Notes under the pieces: generated by a model
What the model was told of the DNA's origin: nothing
The model's input: the letters and a program-made list of their open reading frames with translations, nothing else
Databases searched by the model: none
Shown here: positions 16,202 to 21,912 of the stretch, one piece after another
Position numbering within the stretch: the stretch's first letter is position 1
How the letters are laid out: each line of letters starts with the position of its first letter
Made by a program: the position numbers and the translations under genes
DNA from: Dehalococcoidia bacterium
GTDB lineage: Bacteria; Chloroflexota; Dehalococcoidia; GIF9; UBA5629
Reading direction: 5' to 3'
Length of the DNA: 21,912 nt
Assembly: GCA_014384515.1 (NCBI GenBank)
Contig: JACNFS010000139.1
Span: 1-21,912 of the forward strand

Positions 16202-16418
16202 GCCTAGCAAAGAAGCGATAGAAGTTGAGGGCAAGGTGATTGACACTTTACCGAATGCTACATTCCGTGTGGAGTTACCTAATGGGCACAAGGTCTTGGC
16301 GCACATTTCGGGTAGAATGAGGCGGCATTACATCAGAATCTTGCCTGCAGACCGAGTATTGGTGGAGCTTTCGCCCTATGATTTGAGCCGGGGGAGAATT
16401 ACCTATCGGTTCAAGTAG
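16200..16418 (+). CDS. infA: Translation initiation factor IF-1
   Basis: IF-1 blocks the 30S A site during initiation and stimulates IF-2 and IF-3. The 72 residues are the exact family length and form a single OB/S1 fold, with [60 protein letters not shown] and RITYRFK. The ATG at 16200 lies in the right arm of a small inverted repeat. Position between map and rpmJ is the common Gram-positive/Chloroflexota arrangement. An 82-base gap with a promoter follows. Confidence 0.98.
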   Translation: MPSKEAIEVEGKVIDTLPNATFRVELPNGHKVLAHISGRMRRHYIRILPADRVLVELSPYDLSRGRITYRFK

Positions 16419-16436
16419 TCGTTGAGCAAATGCATT

Positions 16437-16466
16437 TTGACATGTCTGTTGACGAAGTCTTATTAT
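16437..16466 (+). promoter_or_regulatory. Internal sigma-70-type promoter before rpmJ
   Basis: In the 82-base infA-rpmJ gap, a perfect TTGACA (16437-16442) is followed after 18 bases by TATTAT (16461-16466), five of six matches to the -10 consensus. The transcript would begin about 16473, just ahead of GAGGTGA (16488-16494), which is the rpmJ ribosome binding site. This would give rpmJ-rpsM-rpsK-rpsD-rpoA-rplQ a separate promoter. It is the longest coding-free gap between the genes from rpsL to rpsI. Confidence 0.65.
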
Positions 16467-16500
16467 TAAGCGAATTTTCTTAGATTTGAGGTGACTAGGT

Positions 16501-16614
16501 ATGAAAGTCCGAGCTTCTGTTAAGCGTCGTTGCGATAAATGCAAAATTATCAGGCGCCATGGGATAGTTCGGGTCATTTGCCAAAACCCCAAGCACAAGC
16601 AGCGGCAAGGATGA
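16501..16614 (+). CDS. rpmJ: 50S ribosomal protein L36, zinc-binding form
   Basis: L36 is a tiny 23S rRNA-binding protein. This 37-codon ORF is [19 protein letters not shown], then [18 protein letters not shown]. Zinc ligands are Cys11, Cys14, Cys27 and His32, the C+ form. The GAGGTGA at 16488-16494 is an excellent binding site 6 bases ahead of ATG. The position between infA and rpsM is standard. It is shorter than most ORF length cut-offs. Confidence 0.97.
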   Translation: MKVRASVKRRCDKCKIIRRHGIVRVICQNPKHKQRQG

Positions 16615-16634
16615 CCGCGGGAGTAAAGTGAGAG

Positions 16635-17024
16635 ATGGCACGTATTGCTGGCGTGGATATTCCTAAAGACAAAAGGGTTGTGGTTTCTTTGCAACATATC
16701 TACGGTATAGGTCCTACCCTGAGCCGCAAGGTTCTATTCTCCAGCGGTGTCAATCCTGACACTAAGGTAAAGGAGCTTAGCGAACAAGAGGTTAGCCGTA
16801 TTCGCGCGATTATTGACAAAGAGTATAATGTAGAGGGCGAGCTTCGGAAAGAAGTCAATCTTAACATCAAACGGCTTACTGAAATCGGCAGCTATCGAGG
16901 CATAAGGCATCGTCGTGGTCTACCAGTCTGGGGACAACGGACACGAACTAATGCTCGTACCAAGCGTGGTCTTCGCAAGACAGTGGCTGGGCGCGGACAA
17001 AGGCGTGGCACGACTAAGAAGTAA
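16635..17024 (+). CDS. rpsM: 30S ribosomal protein S13
   Basis: S13 forms bridges between the 30S head and the 50S central protuberance, and its tail touches P-site tRNA. The 129 residues begin [20 protein letters not shown], with [20 protein letters not shown], then the signature [20 protein letters not shown]. The basic C-terminus [19 protein letters not shown] is typical. ATG 16635 follows GGGAG and GAGAG stretches that can act as binding site. Confidence 0.98.
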   Translation: MARIAGVDIPKDKRVVVSLQHIYGIGPTLSRKVLFSSGVNPDTKVKELSEQEVSRIRAIIDKEYNVEGELRKEVNLNIKRLTEIGSYRGIRHRRGLPVWGQRTRTNARTKRGLRKTVAGRGQRRGTTKK

Positions 17025-17041
17025 AGGAAGGGTGAAAGGAT

Positions 17042-17434
17042 ATGGCTAGGAAAAGGAGAACTGGAGTAAGAAGGCGAGAGCGCAAGCTGATTCCTGAAGG
17101 CAAGGCTTATATTCAGTCTACTTTCAATAACACTATTATTACGCTTACCGACCCCAAAGGCAATGTTATTGCTTGGGGAAGTTCCGGCACAGCCGGGTTC
17201 AAAGGGTCTCGAAAGGGCACCCCCTATGCGGCTCAATTGGCTGCCCAGGGAGCTGCTCACAGGGCCAAGGAACACGGCTTGCGCCAAGTAGAGGTATATA
17301 TCCGAGGGCCTGGTAGCGGTCGTGAAGCAGCAATTCGAGCTCTCCAAGCGTCGGGAATTTTCGTCACCGGGATTAAGGATGTAACCCCTGTTCCCCATAA
17401 CGGTTGTCGTCCTCGTAAGAGAAGGCGAGTGTAG
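17042..17434 (+). CDS. rpsK: 30S ribosomal protein S11
   Basis: S11 is a platform protein of the 30S subunit near the E-site mRNA path. The 130 residues contain [60 protein letters not shown], and the end [20 protein letters not shown]. Family length and motifs are complete. It starts 17 bases after rpsM, with AAAGGA as binding site. Confidence 0.98.
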   Translation: MARKRRTGVRRRERKLIPEGKAYIQSTFNNTIITLTDPKGNVIAWGSSGTAGFKGSRKGTPYAAQLAAQGAAHRAKEHGLRQVEVYIRGPGSGREAAIRALQASGIFVTGIKDVTPVPHNGCRPRKRRRV

Positions 17435-17436
17435 AA

Positions 17437-18069
17437 ATGGCGCGTTATACACAGGCTACTTGTCGTTTGTGCCGTCGTGTCGACGACAAATTGATGCTCA
17501 AAGGTGAGAGGTGTTTTACCTCTAAATGTGCTTTGGAGCGGAGACATGTTCCACCTGGGTACCGTTCCACCTCAAGGCGGCGCCCGAAGAAGTCTGACCG
17601 TGGGCTTCAGTTGCGGGAGAAGCAGAAAGGCCGATACACCTACGGAATTTTGGAGCGGCAATTCCGCAAGTTCTTCGCCGAGGCAGAAAGACTTCCTGGT
17701 GCAACTGGTGAGAACCTTCTGGTTCTGCTGGAGAGACGCCTGGATAATGTGGTTTATCGCTTAGGTTTTGCTAGCTCCCGCTCTCAAGCCAGACAGCTAG
17801 TACGGCATGGTCACTTCCTCTTGAATGACCGCAGGACTGATGTCCCCTCGTGTCTGGTAAAGTCTGGGGATGTTGTTGCTTGGCGGGATAGAAGTACTCA
17901 AACTGAATATTACAAGACGCTCGTTCAAGAAATCGAGGACAAGACTATTCCTGGCTGGTTGACGCTGGATACGCAGAAGCTGGTCGGTCGAGTTCTTGCT
18001 CTACCAACCAGTGGTGATATTGAAGTCAAGTTCGATGAAAAAGTTATCGTTGAATTCTATGCTCGTTAA
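17437..18069 (+). CDS. rpsD: 30S ribosomal protein S4, Cys4 zinc form
   Basis: S4 nucleates 30S body assembly and, in E. coli, represses the alpha operon. The 210 residues begin with a Cys4 motif, Cys9, Cys12, Cys26 and Cys31 (the C+ zinc form). The S4 core follows with KQKGRYTYGILERQFRKFF, LVLLERRLDNVVYRLGFASS, and the S4 RNA-binding domain RSQARQLVRHGHFLLNDRRT. The ATG is 2 bases after the rpsK stop, and TAAGGAGGA at its end also provides the rpoA ribosome binding site. Being inside the alpha operon, it could provide feedback control, but no S4-binding pseudoknot is evident upstream of rpmJ or rpsM. Confidence 0.98.
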   Translation: MARYTQATCRLCRRVDDKLMLKGERCFTSKCALERRHVPPGYRSTSRRRPKKSDRGLQLREKQKGRYTYGILERQFRKFFAEAERLPGATGENLLVLLERRLDNVVYRLGFASSRSQARQLVRHGHFLLNDRRTDVPSCLVKSGDVVAWRDRSTQTEYYKTLVQEIEDKTIPGWLTLDTQKLVGRVLALPTSGDIEVKFDEKVIVEFYAR

Positions 18070-18078
18070 GGAGGATTT

Positions 18079-19128
18079 TTGGCTGGGTTATCACTACCAA
18101 AAGTAGAGTGTATTGAAAGCACCGAAACTTATGGCCGTTTTGTTGCTGAACCTCTGGAGAGAGGTTTTGGGGTCACCTTGGGCAACAGTTTGCGCCGAGT
18201 GCTTTTAGGTTCTTTGTCTGGCGCCGCCATAACCTGGGTTGAGATTGAGGGTGTTCACCATGAATTCTCAACAATCCCTCACGTTAAGGAGGATACCACA
18301 GACTTTTTGTTGAATACCAGGGCAGTGCGCATTCGCCCTCTTTCCCAACTCCCCGGCAAGTTAAGGCTGGAGGTTGAGGGAGAGGGCGAAGTCTGTGCTG
18401 CCGACATCAAGACGTCGGCAGATTTTGAAATTGCTAACCCTGAGCTTCATTTGGCTACCTTGGACTCCCCTGAAGCTAAGCTCAGGGTCGAGTTTAACGT
18501 GGAGCTAGGCAGAGGGTACGTGCCAGCTAGTTCCAGCGACAGCCTACCGATTGGGGCAATTCCTATAGATGCCATCTTCACCCCGGTGCGCAAAGCCCAT
18601 TACACGCTTGAGCCTAGCAGCCTGATTGAGGGAACCAACCAAGAGAAGCTTACCTTGGAGGTTTGGACCGACGGCACTCTAGCTCCAATAGAGGCAGTTA
18701 CTCAAAGCGCTGCCATTCTGATGGAGCAGTTTTCCTGTTTCCGAGAACTGGCCAAAGCTCTGGTAGAGGAGGGGGCAGAATTGGCTTGGCAAGGGTTAAT
18801 TCCCCCAGAGCAGTACAATATGCCCATAGACCAGTTGAATATATCAACTCATACTTATAATAGTCTAAGGAGAGGTGGCATCACCACGTTAGGCCAGATT
18901 TTGGAAAAAGGCATAGAAGGTCTGTGTACACTAGCCGGCTTTGGCGCCAAATCTAGGGATGAGGTGGAGGCAGCCCTCAAGGGCCTCGACCTGCCTTTTA
19001 TCCCTGAGGCGAAAGAGAAAAAGAAGAAACGATCAGCATCTGCCGCTGCCTCGGAGGGAGAAGACGATTCAAATCTCGAAGGGACGATAACGGATGAGAC
19101 ATCGGATAGCCGGACGGAAACTGAGTAG
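18079..19128 (+). CDS. rpoA: DNA-directed RNA polymerase subunit alpha
   Basis: The alpha subunit dimerises to seed RNA polymerase assembly, and its C-terminal domain binds UP elements and activators. The 349 residues start at TTG 18079 ([20 protein letters not shown]). GGAGG at 18070-18074 lies 4 bases before it, and no better start is near. The N-terminal domain shows [20 protein letters not shown] and [17 protein letters not shown]. The C-terminal domain is [40 protein letters not shown], then [20 protein letters not shown]. After the domain comes a 40-residue tail, first basic (KEKKKKR) then acidic and Ser/Thr-rich, making the protein longer than the usual 314-330. The tail region overlaps rplQ by 35 bases. 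Confidence 0.98.
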   Translation: MAGLSLPKVECIESTETYGRFVAEPLERGFGVTLGNSLRRVLLGSLSGAAITWVEIEGVHHEFSTIPHVKEDTTDFLLNTRAVRIRPLSQLPGKLRLEVEGEGEVCAADIKTSADFEIANPELHLATLDSPEAKLRVEFNVELGRGYVPASSSDSLPIGAIPIDAIFTPVRKAHYTLEPSSLIEGTNQEKLTLEVWTDGTLAPIEAVTQSAAILMEQFSCFRELAKALVEEGAELAWQGLIPPEQYNMPIDQLNISTHTYNSLRRGGITTLGQILEKGIEGLCTLAGFGAKSRDEVEAALKGLDLPFIPEAKEKKKKRSASAAASEGEDDSNLEGTITDETSDSRTETE

Positions 19129-19447
19129 ACCTACAGCTCACCGGTGGGCTTTGTACCGCAACTTGGTGACTGATTTGTTTAGATATGAGAAGATTGTCAC
19201 CACTGAGGCCAAAGCCAAGGAAGTTCGGGGTCTGGCGGAGAAGATGATTACCTTAGGCAAAGAGGGCAGCCTTTCTTCTCGGCGTCGGGCTTTAGCCTTT
19301 GTTACGGATAAGAAGCTTGTTGACAAGATATTCAACCAGCTTGCTCCCAGGTATGCAGAGCGTCCCGGGGGTTATACACGACTGGTCAAGATAGGGCCCA
19401 GGCTGGGCGATGGGGCACCCATGGCTCAGCTTGAGATGGTAGAATAA
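19094..19447 (+). CDS. rplQ: 50S ribosomal protein L17
   Basis: L17 sits on the solvent side of 23S rRNA near the tunnel exit. The 117 residues start [20 protein letters not shown], the classic N-terminus, followed by [38 protein letters not shown], and [23 protein letters not shown] 19094 is 35 bases inside the rpoA tail in another frame, so L17 is probably made by coupled translation. It is the last gene of the classical alpha operon. Confidence 0.97.
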   Translation: MRHRIAGRKLSRPTAHRWALYRNLVTDLFRYEKIVTTEAKAKEVRGLAEKMITLGKEGSLSSRRRALAFVTDKKLVDKIFNQLAPRYAERPGGYTRLVKIGPRLGDGAPMAQLEMVE

Positions 19448-19463
19448 CAAGCTACCTTGGTTA

Positions 19464-20240
19464 GTGAAGCTCTTTAATAGTTTCAACAAGATTGTTCTGG
19501 TTGTGGAGTACGATGGTAGCCATTATCACGGCTTTCAGTGGCAGACAGGCTCGCCCACTATTCAGGCTGAGCTGGAAGAGGCTATACACAAGGTTACCGG
19601 GGAGAGGAGTCGGGTAATAGCTGCTAGTCGGACTGATGCTGGGGTGCATGCTAAGGGGCAGGTAGTCAGCTTTCGGACTCAATCTGCCCTGTCTCCGCAG
19701 ACGTTTGTTAGAGCTTTGAATCACTATCTGCCGGGGGACATTGCGATTAAGGGCGCTTGTAGAGTAAGTGCAGACTTCAATGTCAGGCGCGATGCCTTGA
19801 ATCGGGAATATGATTACTACATCTTGAATGGTTCAACCCGGTCGCCTTTGGCCAGAGGTTTTGCTTATTTGGTAACTGGTGAATTGAATATTGAAACCAT
19901 GAATAAGGCAAGTCGGTTTCTTGAAGGTGAGCACGATTTTGCCTCTTTTGCTACTTCTTTAGGTAAGCTTAGGGGCACAGTGCGTAATGTTTACCAAGCC
20001 AAGCTGACACGGCAGGATGACTTGGTCGCTTTTCATATGGTTGCCAATTCCTTTTTGCCTCATCAGGTACGCAATACTATAGGCTTGCTAATCAGGGTAG
20101 GGTTAGGTAAAGTGGCGCTTGAAGAGTTTCACCAGATTATGGGGGCAAGGACGGTGGGCTTGGCTGGGCCGACCGCTCCAGCCCATGGCCTATGTCTTAC
20201 CAAAGTTAACTACCCCAGCAGTTTGGAGCTAGCAGTATGA
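19464..20240 (+). CDS. truA: tRNA pseudouridine(38-40) synthase TruA
   Basis: TruA converts uridines 38-40 of many tRNA anticodon arms to pseudouridine. The 258 residues start at GTG 19464 ([20 protein letters not shown]) and carry the catalytic Asp58 in [18 protein letters not shown]. Later motifs are [27 protein letters not shown], and [19 protein letters not shown]. No strong ribosome binding site precedes the GTG, so it may depend on translation of rplQ 16 bases upstream. It joins rplM by an ATGA overlap; truA-rplM-rpsI is a common order in Gram-positive bacteria. Confidence 0.97.
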   Translation: MKLFNSFNKIVLVVEYDGSHYHGFQWQTGSPTIQAELEEAIHKVTGERSRVIAASRTDAGVHAKGQVVSFRTQSALSPQTFVRALNHYLPGDIAIKGACRVSADFNVRRDALNREYDYYILNGSTRSPLARGFAYLVTGELNIETMNKASRFLEGEHDFASFATSLGKLRGTVRNVYQAKLTRQDDLVAFHMVANSFLPHQVRNTIGLLIRVGLGKVALEEFHQIMGARTVGLAGPTAPAHGLCLTKVNYPSSLELAV

Positions 20241-20686
20241 GGACCTATTCAACTAGAGCCAGGGACGTCGAACACCAATGGCATGTTGTTGATGCTTCTG
20301 GGAAGACCTTAGGTAGGCTCGCTTCTCAAATAGCGATCTTGCTCATGGGCAAGCATAAGGCGATATACGTTCCTTATCTTGATACCGGTGACTATGTCAT
20401 CGTGCTCAATGCGGCTAAAGTCAGAGTGACCGGGAAGAAAGCCAAGCAGAAAGTCTATTATCGGCATTCGGGATACCCTGGGGGCATAAAAGCGATAACT
20501 TTTGAAAAGATGCTTGCCGCTCATCCCACCAGAGTGATCGAGCGCGCGGTTAGGGGGATGCTGCCACATAACCGGTTGGGTAGAGCCATGTTCAAGAAAC
20601 TGAAGGTCTACGCCGGGGATAGCCATCCTCACCAGGCTCAAGTGGCCGGTTCAAAAGTAACTACGGAAGGGAGTGGAAACTCGTGA
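20237..20686 (+). CDS. rplM: 50S ribosomal protein L13
   Basis: L13 is an early 50S assembly protein. The 149 residues include [80 protein letters not shown], and [20 protein letters not shown]. All are family signatures. Length is slightly above the 142-147 usual. The start overlaps truA (ATGA) and the end overlaps rpsI (GTGA). Confidence 0.98.
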   Translation: MRTYSTRARDVEHQWHVVDASGKTLGRLASQIAILLMGKHKAIYVPYLDTGDYVIVLNAAKVRVTGKKAKQKVYYRHSGYPGGIKAITFEKMLAAHPTRVIERAVRGMLPHNRLGRAMFKKLKVYAGDSHPHQAQVAGSKVTTEGSGNS

Positions 20687-21078
20687 CTACTCAAACTTAT
20701 GACCGTGGCACAGGCAAGCGTAAGTGTGCTGTAGCTCAAGTAAAGCTTTTCTCGGGTAGAGGAGAGATTATTGTCAATGGCAAGCCTTATCAGGACGTTT
20801 TCCCCCGCCGTGAGCACCGCCGCACTATCGAGCACCCGTTCGTGGCTACTGATACCGAAGGTAAGTTCAATGTTGAGGTCAAGGTGAATGGTGGTGGCAT
20901 CAGTGGGCAGGCCTGGGCTATTCGCCATGGTATTGCCCGGGCATTGGTTAAGGCTAACGAGCAGTTCAAGCCGCTTTTGCGCCGGGAAGGTCTGCTAACT
21001 CGCGATCCTCGGGTCAAAGAACGCAAGAAATACGGACTTAAGCGCGCCCGCAAAGCACCTCAATACACCAAGCGGTAA
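20683..21078 (+). CDS. rpsI: 30S ribosomal protein S9
   Basis: S9 is a 30S head protein whose C-terminal tail contacts the P-site tRNA anticodon stem. The 131 residues begin at GTG 20683 ([20 protein letters not shown]) and contain [39 protein letters not shown], and [20 protein letters not shown]. The protein ends APQYTKR with the conserved terminal Lys-Arg. GGGAGTGGAAA just upstream serves as ribosome binding site. It is the last gene I can place in the operon. Confidence 0.98.
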   Translation: MTTQTYDRGTGKRKCAVAQVKLFSGRGEIIVNGKPYQDVFPRREHRRTIEHPFVATDTEGKFNVEVKVNGGGISGQAWAIRHGIARALVKANEQFKPLLRREGLLTRDPRVKERKKYGLKRARKAPQYTKR

Positions 21079-21289
21079 GAGCCTCTGGGCGTTCCCTCCA
21101 TTCATGCGATGAGCCTATGGCAGGAAATGCGGTAATCTTATTCTCGCTTTGGTGTCGTTGCCGGTGAGGAGACGCAAGCCACAGGTGCGGCCATCATCCG
21201 AGGTCGTTTGGGGACCGAATGCTTGTCAGTGATGACAGAACAAATGTAGGGACGGGTCTTTATACAATGAACGGAAAGGGGTACGGGCG
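21079..21289. other. Intergenic region between convergent genes, no clear terminator
   Basis: This 211-base spacer separates rpsI from the convergent membrane-enzyme gene. I see no intrinsic terminator on either strand. The one tidy hairpin, TGTCA-GTGA-TGACA (21224-21237), lacks a T-run on both sides. A 37-codon open stretch without a start codon (21136-21249, translation beginning SYSRFGVVAGEETQATGAA) does not match anything I recognise and may be chance. Confidence 0.6.
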
Positions 21290-21883
21290 TCAGTCGGTAA
21301 AAATGTAGCTACCCTTCTTAAGGTAGGAGTAGAAGGCAAGCAATGTGGAGATAATCGCGAGGTACATTAGGATAGCAAGTAGCACGTCTGGACCTATACC
21401 GAAAACGGCCACCACCGCCGGCGCCAGCCAAAACCAGAAGATAACCTTGGCCGTCCTTGTGGGAGTGGGGAACTCGAACGTTCGGCTGCGACGCTTCCAG
21501 ATATAGGTGAACACACCTGCCAGGACCGCGACTCCAGCGGCAATCACAACCACCGCGAAAGGATAGGGATTCCACGGCATCAGATCGTCTGTCCTTGAAA
21601 ACAGTCCAACGGCTATTGCCACAACCAAGTTTGGGATAAAGAGTATTTGGTCGGCGACCAGGTCGAAAAGCGATCCACCGAGGGTTGATTGCCCCAATCT
21701 ACGAGCCAGGAAGCCGTCTAATCCATCGGTAGACGCGGCAACAAGGACTAAGATGCCCGCCGCCAGGAATTCGTCCTGGCACAGGAACCAAGCAATGATT
21801 GGAGACAAGACGACCCGCACTGCGGTCACAGCGTTGGGTACATTGAGGGCCAACCTCAACTCCTGCTCCGACGGCGTATTCAT
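21290..21883 (-). CDS. CDP-alcohol phosphatidyltransferase family membrane protein
   Basis: Family members transfer a phosphatidyl group from CDP-diacylglycerol (or a similar CDP-alcohol) to an alcohol in phospholipid synthesis. Counting from ATG 21883, the 197 residues hold the complete signature D53-x2-D56-G57-x2-A60-R61-x8-G70-x3-D74-x3-D78. About six hydrophobic helices are visible, including VVLSPIIAWFLC, ILVLVAAS, FIPNLVVAIAVGLF and VIFWFWLAPAVVAVFGI. It may be a PgsA-like glycerophosphate transferase or another member; substrate cannot be told. The frame stays open past a TTG at 21892 to the window edge, so the true start could lie outside. It runs convergent to the ribosomal operon. 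Confidence 0.88.
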   Translation of the reverse strand: MNTPSEQELRLALNVPNAVTAVRVVLSPIIAWFLCQDEFLAAGILVLVAASTDGLDGFLARRLGQSTLGGSLFDLVADQILFIPNLVVAIAVGLFSRTDDLMPWNPYPFAVVVIAAGVAVLAGVFTYIWKRRSRTFEFPTPTRTAKVIFWFWLAPAVVAVFGIGPDVLLAILMYLAIISTLLAFYSYLKKGSYIFTD

Positions 21884-21912
21884 TGGCTTCAATTCTGCAG
21901 GGAAAAGACATT

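Noticed and set aside
16892-17452. 186-codon minus-strand ORF opposite rpsM and rpsK
   Set aside because: It lies fully opposite two well-supported genes and has no family resemblance.
21224-21237. Hairpin after rpsI as operon terminator
   Set aside because: The 5-base stem is not followed by a T-run on either strand.
21136-21249. Short open frame in the spacer after rpsI as a gene
   Set aside because: It lacks a start codon and ribosome binding site near its beginning, and I recognise no family; length is within chance.

Overview
The window is one very long bacterial ribosomal-protein superoperon on the + strand (about 1059-21078), flanked by two unrelated minus-strand genes. It reads as bacterial throughout: Shine-Dalgarno sites, sigma-70-type promoters, compact overlapping genes and many GTG/TTG starts. 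The order runs str, then S10, spc and alpha clusters, then truA-rplM-rpsI. Together with the long-loop form of S12 and a bS22-type mini-protein, this suggests a Gram-positive-like or Chloroflexota (possibly Dehalococcoidia-like) lineage. That placement is inference and not firm.

Left flank (1-1245): a minus-strand gene runs off the left edge; it is the N-terminal 206 codons of a TIGR03960-type B12-binding radical SAM protein. Next comes a decayed response-regulator receiver fragment (677-988) that has lost its N-terminal third and carries changes at the phospho-acceptor and at the conserved Lys. A strong promoter (TTGACA-18-TATAGT, 1059-1088) and a structured leader of about 150 nt precede rpsL.

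Str/S10 block (1246-9478): rpsL, rpsG, fusA, then directly rpsJ with no tuf gene between, rplC, rplD, rplW, a 31-codon bS22/AURKAIP1-COX24-like gene, rplB, rpsS, rplV, rpsC, rplP, rpmC, rpsQ. Spc block (9459-16418): rplN, rplX, rplE, rpsZ (zinc S14), rpsH, rplF, rplR, rpsE, rpmD, rplO, secY, adk, map, infA. Alpha block (16501-19447): a second good promoter in the infA-rpmJ gap, then rpmJ, rpsM, rpsK, rpsD, rpoA, rplQ. The run ends with truA, rplM and rpsI, joined by 4-nt overlaps.

Together these genes encode much of both ribosomal subunits, elongation factor G, initiation factor IF-1, the translocon core SecY, RNA polymerase alpha, methionine aminopeptidase, adenylate kinase and the pseudouridine synthase TruA. 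Most junctions are overlaps or gaps under 30 nt, so translational coupling is likely throughout.

Right flank (21079-21912): a 211-nt spacer with no clear terminator, then a convergent minus-strand CDP-alcohol phosphatidyltransferase-family membrane enzyme whose 5' end may lie beyond the window. The least expected items are the bS22-like mini-gene inside the S10 cluster, the decayed receiver, the structured rpsL leader and the internal promoter before rpmJ. I found no CRISPR array, insertion sequence, tRNA or rRNA.
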